A stretch of 64,000 nt of DNA. Source: JACKIC01 sp964392305 (lineage in GTDB: Bacteria > Planctomycetota > UBA1135 > UBA2386). Positions 27,340 to 36,666 of this stretch are shown here, piece after piece (position 1 is the stretch's first letter; each line of letters opens with the position of its first letter). Location: the NCBI GenBank assembly GCA_964392305.1, contig CAYMPV010000034.1, forward strand, positions 4,331 to 68,330. The letters are read 5' to 3'. A model generated the notes under the pieces. That model saw only the letters and a program-made list of their open reading frames with translations. It was not told where the DNA came from and made no database searches. The translations under genes were made by a program, and so were the position numbers.

Positions 27340-28779
27340 TCAGCCGCCCGGCTGAGTACCCGGCGGTGTCGCCGGCTCCGCGCTCGTCGGCCAACCGCCG
27401 CCCAGCGCCTTGTAGAGTTGGATCAGACCGACGTAGTGGTCGCGGATCGCCGCGGCCTCGTTGAGTTCCGCATCGAGCAGCGCGCGCTGCGCATCGAGCA
27501 CATCGAGGTAGGGAGCCACATCGCCGCGATAGCGGATCTCGGCGAGTTCGAGCGCGCGCCGCTGGGCTTCGACACGCAGCGTTTCGGAACCGCGCAGCTC
27601 GCCCGATTTGCGGAAGCCGACCAGCGCGTCCTCGACCTCGCGGAACGCGCGCAGGATCGCCTGTTCGTACGCCGCGAGCACCTGACGCTGCTGCGATTCG
27701 GCGACCTCGACCCGGCTCTGCAACTGGCCGGAATTGAAGATCGGCTGCAGCAGGTTCGCGCCGAGCGACCAGGCGCGGCCCGAAGCAGTGGCGAGATCAC
27801 CGAGTTCCGTGCTCTCGAAACCGAAGAAGCCGGTCAACGAGATCGACGGATAGAGCAGCGCCTTGGCTTCGCCGATGCGGGCGTTGGCGGCGACGAGGTC
27901 CTGCTCGGCGGCGGCCAGGTCGGGGCGCCGCTGCAGCAGTTCTGCCGGCAGGCCGGCGGGCACCTGCGGCGGGATCGGCAGCTCGGCGACAGCCACGCCG
28001 CGTGGGATCGGCCCCGGGTTGCGGCCGAGCAACACGTTGAGTTCGTTCTCCTTCTGCAGCACGAGCCGATCGAACTCGTGCACCTGCGACGCGGTCCGGT
28101 GCAGTTCGGACTCGGCCTGGCGCAGGTCGAGTTCGGAGGTCAGACCGCCTTCGAAGCGGATGCGCACGAGGTCCAGGTACTCACGCCTCGACTGCAGCGT
28201 GGTATTGGCGATGTCGAGGCGGCGATCGAAGTCGCGCAGCTCGATGTAGGCGCGCGCGACCTCCGCGACCAGGGCCAGCACGATCGCCGCCCGGGTGTGC
28301 TCGGTCGAGAACAGGACCGCCTGCTGGGCCTCGCTGGCGCGCTGGATGCGACCGAACAGGTCGATCTCCCAGCTCAGTGACGCTCCCGCACCGTAGACGG
28401 TGCGCTGCAGATCGTTGGCCGGAACCCCGGCGGGCAGGCTCTCGGCGCTCGTGCGCTGCACCCCGGCACCCGCGGCGACGTCGACCTTCGGCCAGAGGTC
28501 GGCGCGCGTGAACCCGTAGAGGGCCCGCGCCTCCTCGATGCGCTCGATGGCGATGCGCAGATCGCGGTTCTGTTCGAGCGCTTGCCGAACCAGGTCGTGC
28601 AACACCGGGTCCGGATAGAGCTCCCACCACGGCACGTTGGCCAAGGACTCGCCCTGGGCGGCACCGAGATCGCGCCAGCCCTCCGGCAACTGGACTTCGG
28701 GTGCCACGTAGTCGGGACCCACCGTGCAGCCGGTGACCGGGAGCAGCGCGAGACAGAGCAGCAACGACGAACGGCGCAT
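27340..28779 (-). CDS. RND efflux outer-membrane lipoprotein (OprM/NodT family)
   Basis: 479 residues from the ATG at 28779, with GGAGGG 7 bases upstream; an ATG at 28797 is in frame but lies inside the pump gene. Signal peptide with lipobox VTGC, then VGPDYVAPEVQLP, the family opening. Two long helical repeats with ELRDFDRRLDIA and RIRFEGGLTSELD form the trimeric TolC-like channel, and the C-terminus has ALGGGW. It starts one base after the pump stop, so the two are coupled. Outer-membrane exit duct of the tripartite system. Confidence 0.95.
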   Translation of the reverse strand: MRRSSLLLCLALLPVTGCTVGPDYVAPEVQLPEGWRDLGAAQGESLANVPWWELYPDPVLHDLVRQALEQNRDLRIAIERIEEARALYGFTRADLWPKVDVAAGAGVQRTSAESLPAGVPANDLQRTVYGAGASLSWEIDLFGRIQRASEAQQAVLFSTEHTRAAIVLALVAEVARAYIELRDFDRRLDIANTTLQSRREYLDLVRIRFEGGLTSELDLRQAESELHRTASQVHEFDRLVLQKENELNVLLGRNPGPIPRGVAVAELPIPPQVPAGLPAELLQRRPDLAAAEQDLVAANARIGEAKALLYPSISLTGFFGFESTELGDLATASGRAWSLGANLLQPIFNSGQLQSRVEVAESQQRQVLAAYEQAILRAFREVEDALVGFRKSGELRGSETLRVEAQRRALELAEIRYRGDVAPYLDVLDAQRALLDAELNEAAAIRDHYVGLIQLYKALGGGWPTSAEPATPPGTQPGG

Positions 28780-28780
28780 G

Positions 28781-31700
28781 TCAGTGCCCTCCTCCATGGC
28801 CCGCCGGTGCAGTAGGAGGCGGCGTCGGGTCGATTGGCGGCGCGGTCGCGACCACGGCCTTGGCCTTGGCCTTGCGGCGACCCAGACTCTCGACGAACAC
28901 GTAGTTGCCGGGGATCAGGAACACGCCGAGGAACGTCGCCACCAGCATGCCCCAGAACACCGCCGTGCCCATCACGTTCTGCGCACCGGCACCGGCACCC
29001 GACGCGAGCATCAGCGGCACGACGCCGAGGATGAACGCGAACGCCGTCATCAGGATCGGGCGGAAGCGCAGGCGGGCCGACTCGAGCGCGGCCTCCTGCA
29101 GCGGCATGCCTTCGTCGTGCTTGGCCTTGGCGAACTCGACGATCAGGATCGCGTTCTTCGCGGCGAGCCCGATCAGCATGATCAGGCCGACCTGCACGTA
29201 GACGTTGTTGTCGTAGCCGGTGAGCCAGACGCCGAAGAACGCGCCCAGCGCGACCAGCGGCGAGCCGAGCAACACGGCCCATGGCAGACGCCAACTCTCG
29301 TACAGCGCCGCCAGCAGCAGGAACACGCAGAGGATCGCCATCGCCAGCGTCGGTCCCGCCGGCGGCGCCACCTTCTCCTGGTACGACAACGACGAGTAGG
29401 CGAACCCCATCTCCGGAGGCATCTTCTCCTTGAACACCTCCTCGAGCGTCGCGAGCGCCTGACCGGACGAATAACCGCGACCCGGCACGCCCTGGATCTC
29501 GGCGGATCGGAACAGATTGAACCGGTTGGTGATCTCGGTGCCCGAGCGCGAGGTGACCGTGGCGATCGCCGAGAGCGGCACCATGTCGCCGGTCGTGCCG
29601 CTGCGCACGTGGATCCTGCCGATGTCGGCCGGATCGCGGCGACTCTCACCTTCGGCCTGCATGTAGACGCGGAACAGGCGGCCGAAGCGGTTGAAGTCGT
29701 TGACGTAGGCGCTGCCCAGCGCCGCGGACATCGCCTGGTAGGCCTCGTTGAGCGGGATGCCGAGCTTTCGCGCCTTGTCGCGGTCGATGTCGACCTTCAC
29801 CTGCGGGTAGTTGGGGTCGAACGACGTGAACAGGTTGGCCAGTTCCGGGCGCGCCCGCGCGGCCTCGAGGAAGGTGGCGACATTGGCGCCCAGCTCGTCG
29901 ACGCTCAGCGTGCCGCTGCGGTCCTGCACCAGGAAGTTGAAACCGGCCGAGGCGCCGAACCCGGAGATCGTCGGCAGATTGAACGGGAAGGCGATGGCTT
30001 CGGGGATCGTGCGCAGCTGCTGCTGCATCTTGGCGATGATCCCGCGCACGTGCAGGTCGGGGCCCTTGCGCTCGTCCCATGGCTCGAGGCGGGCGAACAC
30101 CGTGCCGAAGTTGGGCTGGTAGGTGCTGGTCACCGCGCCGTAGCCGCCGATCGTCGTGTAGGCCTCGACACCGTCCATGTCGGCGAGCAGGTCCTCGACC
30201 TTCTTCAGCACGTCGCTGGTGCGCTGCAGCGACGCACCCGGCGGCAGCTGCACGTTGACGCCGAACAGGCCCTGGTCCTCTTCCGGGATGAACCCCGCCG
30301 ACAGGCGCCCGCCGAACACGCCGGCGCCGTAGACCACGCCGCCGACGATCAGGATCGTCAGGATCGAGCGACGCACGAGGACCCCGGTGAAGCCGACGTA
30401 GCCCTTGGTGACGCCGTCGAAGCCCTTGTTGAAGAGCTTGAAGAACCAGCCCAGGGGACCGCGCATCGGCTTGGCCGGCTTGAGCAGCATCGCGGCGAGG
30501 GCGGGCGACAGCGACAACGCGCTGAACGCCGACAACAGCACCGAGATCGCGATCGTCAGCGCGAACTGCTGGTACATCTGCCCCGTCAGGCCACCGAGCA
30601 TCGCCACCGGGACGAACACCGCCGACAGGATCAGCGCGATGCCGATGACGGGTGCGGACACCTCCTTCATCGCCTGCACCGTCGCTTCCTTCGGGCTCTT
30701 GCCGTGTTCGATGTGGTGCATCACCGCTTCGACCACGACGATCGCGTCGTCGACCACGATGCCGATCGCGAGCACCAGGCCGAACATCGACAGCGTGTTC
30801 ACCGAGAACCCGAGCATCGGGAAGAAGATGAACGTGCCGATCAGCGACACGGGCACCGTCAGCAGCGGGATCAGCGTCGCGCGCAGGTTCTGCAGGAACA
30901 GGAACACGACCAGCGTCACGAGGATCACGGCCTCGATGAACGTGTGCACGATCGACTCGATCGACGCTTCGACGGACGGCGTCGTGTCGTAGACGATCTT
31001 GTAGTCCATGTCCGGCGGGAACTGCTTGCTCGCCTCGACCATGGTCTCGTAGATCGCGTCCGAGGCCTGCAGCTGGTTCGCACCCGGCAGCAGGTAGACC
31101 GCCATGGCGCCCGCCGGCTTGCCGTCGAGCCGGCCGAACGAGTCGTAGTTCTGCGAACCGAGCTCGGCGCGACCGATGTCGCGGAGGCGGATCTGCGCGC
31201 CGGTCTCGGTCTCGCGCACGATGATGTCTTCGAACTCGGCGGGCGCCAGCAGGCGGCCCGGTGCGCTGACCGTGTAGGTGAACTGCTGCCCGGGCGGCGT
31301 CGGCTCGCCGCCGATCTTGCCGGCCGGCGCGAGCAGGTTCTGCTCCTTGATGACGGCGGCGACGTCCGATGGCGTGACCCCGAGTTGCGCCATGCGATCG
31401 GGGTTCAGCCAGATGCGCATGCCGTAGTCGGTGCCGCCGAACAGATCGACCTGCGCGATGCCGGGGATGCGCAGCAGCTGGTCGCGCAGGTTGATGCCGC
31501 AGTAGTTGATCAGGAACTTCGCGTCGTACGAGCCCTGCGGCGAGTAGAGCGACAGGATCATCAGGATGCTGGGGCTCTGCTTCTTGACCGTGACGCCCTG
31601 CTGCATGACCTCCTGCGGCAGGCGCGCCTGCGCGATGGACACGCGGTTCTGCGTCAACACGTTCGACGTGTTCTGGTCGACGCCGACCTCGAAGTTGACG

Positions 31701-31972
31701 TCGAGCTGCATGCGGCCGTCGCTGGTGTTCGACGACTTCATGTAGATCATGTTCTCGACGCCGTTGACCTCCTGCTCGATCGGCGTGGCGACGGATTGCT
31801 CGACGTCGACGGCCGAAGCGCCCGGATAGTTCGCCGTGACGCGGATCATCGGCGGCGCCAGGAACGGATACTGCTCGATGCTGAGGCCGCGCAGCGTCGC
31901 CACCCCCATCATCACGATGAGGATGGAGATCACGATGGCGACGATCGGCCGCCGGATGAAGAACTGGGCCAT
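28781..31972 (-). CDS. RND multidrug efflux pump, HAE1 family (AcrB/MexB type)
   Basis: 1063 residues, the usual length. Starts MAQFFIRRPIVAIVISI and carries QYPFLAPPMIRVTANYPGA, both typical of HAE1 pumps. Twelve helices surround two large periplasmic loops. The proton-relay segment VLAIGIVVDDAIVVVE, with the two adjacent aspartates, is intact in helix 4, as is GLAAKNAILIVEFAK. Exports hydrophobic drugs or detergents with the adaptor and channel encoded on either side. Follows the adaptor gene by 3 bases. Confidence 0.97.
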   Translation of the reverse strand: MAQFFIRRPIVAIVISILIVMMGVATLRGLSIEQYPFLAPPMIRVTANYPGASAVDVEQSVATPIEQEVNGVENMIYMKSSNTSDGRMQLDVNFEVGVDQNTSNVLTQNRVSIAQARLPQEVMQQGVTVKKQSPSILMILSLYSPQGSYDAKFLINYCGINLRDQLLRIPGIAQVDLFGGTDYGMRIWLNPDRMAQLGVTPSDVAAVIKEQNLLAPAGKIGGEPTPPGQQFTYTVSAPGRLLAPAEFEDIIVRETETGAQIRLRDIGRAELGSQNYDSFGRLDGKPAGAMAVYLLPGANQLQASDAIYETMVEASKQFPPDMDYKIVYDTTPSVEASIESIVHTFIEAVILVTLVVFLFLQNLRATLIPLLTVPVSLIGTFIFFPMLGFSVNTLSMFGLVLAIGIVVDDAIVVVEAVMHHIEHGKSPKEATVQAMKEVSAPVIGIALILSAVFVPVAMLGGLTGQMYQQFALTIAISVLLSAFSALSLSPALAAMLLKPAKPMRGPLGWFFKLFNKGFDGVTKGYVGFTGVLVRRSILTILIVGGVVYGAGVFGGRLSAGFIPEEDQGLFGVNVQLPPGASLQRTSDVLKKVEDLLADMDGVEAYTTIGGYGAVTSTYQPNFGTVFARLEPWDERKGPDLHVRGIIAKMQQQLRTIPEAIAFPFNLPTISGFGASAGFNFLVQDRSGTLSVDELGANVATFLEAARARPELANLFTSFDPNYPQVKVDIDRDKARKLGIPLNEAYQAMSAALGSAYVNDFNRFGRLFRVYMQAEGESRRDPADIGRIHVRSGTTGDMVPLSAIATVTSRSGTEITNRFNLFRSAEIQGVPGRGYSSGQALATLEEVFKEKMPPEMGFAYSSLSYQEKVAPPAGPTLAMAILCVFLLLAALYESWRLPWAVLLGSPLVALGAFFGVWLTGYDNNVYVQVGLIMLIGLAAKNAILIVEFAKAKHDEGMPLQEAALESARLRFRPILMTAFAFILGVVPLMLASGAGAGAQNVMGTAVFWGMLVATFLGVFLIPGNYVFVESLGRRKAKAKAVVATAPPIDPTPPPTAPAGHGGGH

Positions 31973-31975
31973 GGC

Positions 31976-33175
31976 CTACTTCTTGGCCTCGTCGTCCTTG
32001 GTCTCGTCGCCCTTGGTCGGGGCGGGCTTCGCGGCAGCGACCTTCTCGGGGTCGATGACCACGATCTTGGGCACCACCTTCATGCCTGGGCGGACCTTCT
32101 GCAATCCGTCCACGAGCACCTGATCGTCGGGCTTCAGGCCCGTGGCGATGCGCCACAGCGGACCGACGCGTTCGGCGGTCGTCACGAGTCGCTGAGCGAC
32201 GGCACCATCGGCACCGACGACCATCACGTGGTAGGAACCCTGCATCTCCTTCACGGCCCGTTGTGGCACGAGCAGCGCGCCCTTCGCCGTGTCCATCAGG
32301 CAGCGCACGCGGGCGAACTGGCCGGGACGCAGCAGGTTGTCGGGGTTGCCGAACGCAGCCTCGAACATGATCGTGCCCGTGCGGGTGTCGACGTTGCGGT
32401 CGAGGAACACGAGCTTGCCCGGTTGTGTGTGTTCGGTGCCGTCGGCGAGCAACAGCGTGAACACTGCCTGCTGCGCCTGCGCCTCGCCGGTGGCGGTGCG
32501 GCGGCGGCTGATCGCCAGGTAGTCACGCTCGGAGATGCTGGCGCGCGCGTGGATCGGATCGATGCGCGAGATGCGGGTCAGCAGCGTGCTCTGGCCGCGT
32601 CCCACCAGGGTGCCGGCGTAGACCTCGGTCTTGCCGACCAGACCGTCCTCGGGCGCGAGGATCTTGGTGTAGGAGAGATCGATCTCGGCCTGTTCGACCA
32701 TCGCCTTGGCGGCGTCGACGGCCGCGGCCGCGGCCTTCTCGACGGCAACCGACGTCTCGTAGACCTGGCGCGAAATCGCGTTCTTCTCGACCAGCGGCGC
32801 GTAACGCGCCACATCCTGTGCAGCGCGCGCGCGCTGCGCTTCGGCCTCGGCCTGCGCGGCCTTGGCCTGCGAGACCGCGGCCAGGAACGGCCGGGGATCG
32901 AGCGTGTAGAGCAGATCGCCCTTCTTCACGACCTTGCCTTGCTCGAATTCGATCGTCTCGATGAAGCCCTCGACGCGCGCACGGATCTCGATCTCCGTGT
33001 TGCCGCGCGTCTCACCGATCGCCTCGATGAAGATCGGCACGTCGCGCTGCAGCGGCAACGCGACGTTGACTTCCTGTGGCGGCGGCGGCGGTGGCGGCGC
33101 CGACGACTGCTTCTCACAGGCACAGAGCAGGAGCAACGGGGCGAGAGGCTTGCTGAGCCAAGTGTGTCTGGACAT
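31976..33175 (-). CDS. RND efflux periplasmic adaptor lipoprotein (AcrA family)
   Basis: 399 residues from the ATG at 33175. Signal with a lipobox-like LCAC, so probably anchored in the inner membrane, then a proline run of eight residues. Lipoyl halves GNTEIEIRARVEGFIE and SYTKILAPEDGLVGK flank a helical hairpin rich in Ala and Glu. PGQFARVRCLMDTAKGALLVPQRAV is the typical beta-barrel part. First gene of the efflux operon; the 245-bp gap upstream to the S46 peptidase stop may hold the promoter. No regulator gene is adjacent. Confidence 0.95.
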   Translation of the reverse strand: MSRHTWLSKPLAPLLLLCACEKQSSAPPPPPPPQEVNVALPLQRDVPIFIEAIGETRGNTEIEIRARVEGFIETIEFEQGKVVKKGDLLYTLDPRPFLAAVSQAKAAQAEAEAQRARAAQDVARYAPLVEKNAISRQVYETSVAVEKAAAAAVDAAKAMVEQAEIDLSYTKILAPEDGLVGKTEVYAGTLVGRGQSTLLTRISRIDPIHARASISERDYLAISRRRTATGEAQAQQAVFTLLLADGTEHTQPGKLVFLDRNVDTRTGTIMFEAAFGNPDNLLRPGQFARVRCLMDTAKGALLVPQRAVKEMQGSYHVMVVGADGAVAQRLVTTAERVGPLWRIATGLKPDDQVLVDGLQKVRPGMKVVPKIVVIDPEKVAAAKPAPTKGDETKDDEAKK

Positions 33176-33420
33176 CGACGATTCCTGGCGAGAACACCAG
33201 CCTGTGACCGTGTGGTTGCCGACCGCGCGTGGGTAGCGAGCTCCCGGTGGCGAACACCGCCAACTGGAAAACCCCGACGGTCCGACGGATCGACAAGTCT
33301 CACCGCGCGCAGGCGGAAAACAAGGAGGTCCGGTCACAACACGGTCGTGCCTCGTCCACATGCGCAGAAGGGCCCACGACGGCCCCGCCGGACGCGCAGG
33401 TCGGCGCGCCGCCCGTCGGG

Positions 33421-35442
33421 TCAGCGCCGGATCTCGCGCAACAACCGCCGCGCGTCGTAGACCTTGCGCAGCGTTTCGACGATCGCGCGCGGGTGCACAC
33501 AGACGCTGCGTTCGACGCGTTCACCGTAGAGGAACTCGTTGGCGAGCGATTCGATGTTGCCGTCGAACAACAGGCCGGCGAGACGCCCTTCCTTGTCGAC
33601 CAGCGGGCTGCCCGAGTTGCCACCCGTCGAGTCGACCGTGCAGACGAAGTCGAGCGGCGTGGTCGGATCGATGCGATCCTTGGCCAACAGCCACTGCTGC
33701 GGCAGGTCGAACGGGTGGCGGTCGGCGAACTCGCTGTTGCGCGCGAACATGCCGTAGAACGACGTATGCGCCGGCGCGATCGTGCCGTTGTAGGTGTAGC
33801 CGGCGACGCGGCCGTCCGAGAAGCGCAGGGTGAAGGTGGCGTCCGGCGTGACGTCGTTGCCGTAGATCGCGAACAGCAGCTGCGCGAGTTCGGCGCCGAG
33901 CTGGTTCTCTTCGGCCTCGATCGCCGCCAACGCGGCTTGATTGCGTTCGACCAACGGCAACAGCACGCGCGCGACCTGCAACGCCGGGTCGCGGCTGGCG
34001 TCGATCGCCGCCGGCCCGCCGCGGATCAGTTCGTCGACGACCTTGTCGTCACCGAGGCGACTGCCGGTCTCCAGCTGGTACGCCGCGTCCTGCGGCGAAC
34101 GCCCGCCGAGCAACGCGTGCAGATAGGCGTCATCCTTGGGCAACCAACGCGCAGCGCGCGTCAGGTGATCGACGAAGAACAGCGTCTGCAGCGGATCGTG
34201 CGCGACCACCACCGCCTTGGCGCGAGCGGCCTTGGCCGCATCACCGGTCGCCGCATACTCGACCAGCGCCATCGCCCGCAGCAGCAGCGGCGAGCCGCCC
34301 GTCGACTGGAAGTTGAGCGGCGCCTCGAGCACCTGCTTCTTCGCAGCCACCGCGGCGATGCGCCGCCAGACCTCGTCCGTCGCGCCGCCGGCCTTGGCAC
34401 GGGCCAGGAACGCCTGTTCGGCGGCTTCCTTGCGCCGCATGAAGCCCGGGTCCAGCAGCGCGCCGTGTTCACCGCGATAGAGTTTCTGACCGTTCTCGAA
34501 CCCGAGAATGCGCGTGCGCAGGGTCTTCTCGAGGGCGGGATCGCTGGCCGCCATCTCCCGCATGATGTCGATGCGCGCGTCGATCAGTTCGCGGATGCGC
34601 GGGTAACGCGCGTCGCGTTGGTATTCGAGCTGGGCCTTGGTCAACAGCCGCTGCGTGCCGCCGGGGTTGCCGGTCAAGAACACCAGATCGCCTTCTTCGG
34701 GACCGTCGCCCCACGCGAAGTAGTGCGCCGACGTGTCCGCCGGCTTGCCGTCTTCGTAGGCGCGACAGAACGCGAAGTCGACCGCGTAACGCGGGTAGAC
34801 GAAGTTGTCGGGATCGCCGCCGAAGTGGGCGACCTGCAGGTGCGGCGCCATCACCAGGCGGACGTCTTCGTAGACGCGGTACTCGTAGAGCTGCCAGACC
34901 CCGCCCTGGAACAGCTTGACGAGCTGCGGCTGCAACTGTGGCGACGCCGCCCGAGCCGCGGCCAGCACGGCCTCGCTGTTGGCCTCACGCAGCTTCTCGG
35001 CGGCGGCCGGGTCCATCTGCGCGGTGATGCCCTCGGTGATCGCCGCGGTCACGTCGCGCATCGCCACCAACTGCTGCACGGTCAGGCCCGGCAAACGCAC
35101 CTCGTCCTCGAGCGCCCCGGCGACGAAGCCGTCCCGCACCCAATCGCTGTCGCCCTGCACCTGCGCGATCGCGTCGCGCGCGCAATGGTGGTTGGTGAGG
35201 ATCAGGCCCTGCGGCGACACGAACGACGCCGAGCAGCCGCGCCCGAAGCGCAGCGACGCGAGGCGCAACGTGTTCCACCAGCGCTCGTCGGCCTTGAAAC
35301 CGTATTCGCGCTGCAGGTAGGCGAGCGGTGGCCGTTCGAAGGTCCACATCTTGCCGAGGCCCAGTTCGTCCTGGGCCGCCAGCGGAATCGCCGCGCCCAG
35401 GGCGCCGGCGAGGAACGTGGCGAAGGGACGTCGCATGAACAT
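33421..35442 (-). CDS. S46 family serine dipeptidyl-peptidase (DPP7/DPP11-like)
   Basis: 673 residues, close to the family's length. Signal peptide ends at PLAAQ. Catalytic residues are visible: H86 in LTNHHCA, D210 or D212 in GGDPDNFVYPRY, and S610 in TGGNSGSP. Between the chymotrypsin-like halves lies the helical lid (about 260-560). Removes dipeptides from the N-terminus of peptides in the periplasm; known in peptide-feeding bacteria. A GGGAGG site overlaps the end of the upstream epimerase-like gene, 3 bases before, so the two are coupled. A second in-frame ATG lies two codons on. Confidence 0.95.
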   Translation of the reverse strand: MFMRRPFATFLAGALGAAIPLAAQDELGLGKMWTFERPPLAYLQREYGFKADERWWNTLRLASLRFGRGCSASFVSPQGLILTNHHCARDAIAQVQGDSDWVRDGFVAGALEDEVRLPGLTVQQLVAMRDVTAAITEGITAQMDPAAAEKLREANSEAVLAAARAASPQLQPQLVKLFQGGVWQLYEYRVYEDVRLVMAPHLQVAHFGGDPDNFVYPRYAVDFAFCRAYEDGKPADTSAHYFAWGDGPEEGDLVFLTGNPGGTQRLLTKAQLEYQRDARYPRIRELIDARIDIMREMAASDPALEKTLRTRILGFENGQKLYRGEHGALLDPGFMRRKEAAEQAFLARAKAGGATDEVWRRIAAVAAKKQVLEAPLNFQSTGGSPLLLRAMALVEYAATGDAAKAARAKAVVVAHDPLQTLFFVDHLTRAARWLPKDDAYLHALLGGRSPQDAAYQLETGSRLGDDKVVDELIRGGPAAIDASRDPALQVARVLLPLVERNQAALAAIEAEENQLGAELAQLLFAIYGNDVTPDATFTLRFSDGRVAGYTYNGTIAPAHTSFYGMFARNSEFADRHPFDLPQQWLLAKDRIDPTTPLDFVCTVDSTGGNSGSPLVDKEGRLAGLLFDGNIESLANEFLYGERVERSVCVHPRAIVETLRKVYDARRLLREIRR

Positions 35443-35445
35443 CGT

Positions 35446-36594
35446 CTACCGACCTCCCTGCGGCAGCGCGCGCGCCTTCGCCTCGGCGTGCCACTTGGCG
35501 AGCAGCTCACGCTCCCGCTCGGCCGGCACGCCGGTGCGACGGAACGGCTTGTCGCCGCGTTCGGTCTTGGCCCAGTGCAGCGTGTCGCGCACGGTGTCGG
35601 CGATCGGCCGGTAACGCATGCCCTTGTCGATGGCCTTGCGGTTGGCGGCGATCGTGCGGCTCTCGCGCGGCAGCCACAGCGGCATCTGCATCCACGGGCC
35701 GACCTCGTTCGCCTTCAAGAACTCCTCGCTCACGAACGTCAGCGTCACCGGCTTCCCGGTCGCGCACTTGCACGCGGACAGCACGTCGCGCATGTCGACG
35801 ACGCCGTCGAAACCGGTCACGTTGTAGACACCCGCGATCTTCTGTTCGGCGCAGACCAGCATCCAATCGGCGAGATCACGCACGTCGACGAACTGCACCT
35901 TGCCGCTCTCGTCGCCCGGGCACAGCACTTCGCCACCCTGGTCGATGCGCACCGGCCACCACGTGAAGCGATCGCTGTTGTCGCCGGGGCCGACGATCAG
36001 CCCGGGCCGGATGTTGGCGACCTTGCCCGGCATCGCCGCTTCGGCCGCAGCTTCGCACCGCGCCTTCAGTGCGCCGTAGAACGGCATCGCCTGGCGGATC
36101 AGGTTGACCTTGGCCACCTCCTCGTCGGCGACATCGGCGACCTCCGCGTCCTCGTCGACGACTTCGGCCTTCTCCCCGAACGTCGGATAGACGCTGATCG
36201 AGCTGATCAGCTGGTAGTGCGAGGTCTTGTCGGCGAACAGCTTCGCAGTCGCCTCGACGTGCGCGGGCACATACGCCGACGTGTCGATCACCGCGTCGAA
36301 CTCGCGTCCCTGCAGGGCCTCGAGCTCGCCCTTCTCGCGGTCGCCGCGCAGCTGTTCGAGGTCCGCGAACAGCCCAGGGTTGGTCTTGCCGCGGTTGAAC
36401 AGGGTCACGGTATGGCCCTTCGCCAGCGCCGCGCGAACGAAGTGCGGGCCGAGGAAACCGGTGCCGCCGAGCACGAGGATGCGCAGGGGGGCCGGGCGCC
36501 GCCCGGAACTGCCGAAGGCGCTCGCGGTGAGCGGCGCCGCGGCGGTCGCGGCCAGAGTCGAGGCGAGGAACGAACGGCGCGTCGGGTGCGGCAT
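35446..36594 (-). CDS. Tat-exported NAD-dependent epimerase/dehydratase-like protein
   Basis: 382 residues. Twin-arginine signal TRRSFLAS (R6-R7), then a Rossmann fold with GGTGFLG (43-49) and the extended-SDR pattern. The nucleotide-sugar tyrosine-lysine pair is altered: FYGALKAR takes the place of YxxxK. A periplasmic place is unusual for an SDR, but Tat export of folded, cofactor-loaded proteins explains it. Similar proteins are common in planctomycetes. Coupled to the S46 peptidase gene, 3 bases downstream. Substrate unknown. Confidence 0.88.
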   Translation of the reverse strand: MPHPTRRSFLASTLAATAAAPLTASAFGSSGRRPAPLRILVLGGTGFLGPHFVRAALAKGHTVTLFNRGKTNPGLFADLEQLRGDREKGELEALQGREFDAVIDTSAYVPAHVEATAKLFADKTSHYQLISSISVYPTFGEKAEVVDEDAEVADVADEEVAKVNLIRQAMPFYGALKARCEAAAEAAMPGKVANIRPGLIVGPGDNSDRFTWWPVRIDQGGEVLCPGDESGKVQFVDVRDLADWMLVCAEQKIAGVYNVTGFDGVVDMRDVLSACKCATGKPVTLTFVSEEFLKANEVGPWMQMPLWLPRESRTIAANRKAIDKGMRYRPIADTVRDTLHWAKTERGDKPFRRTGVPAERERELLAKWHAEAKARALPQGGR

Positions 36595-36666
36595 GGCCGG
36601 CTGATACGGGGCCGCGGGCCGGGCCGTTGGTGGAGGATCGGGATTACCCGGTCACGAGTTCAGCGG

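Noticed and set aside
29646..32156. 836-codon minus-strand frame within the RND pump gene
   Set aside because: Shifted frame of the pump; composition is Arg/Ala/Gly-rich with no motif.
28724..33460. 1,578-codon plus-strand open frame
   Set aside because: It is antisense to the RND pump and adaptor. Its product is almost only Arg, Asp, His, Gln and Val, as expected of a high-GC shadow frame.
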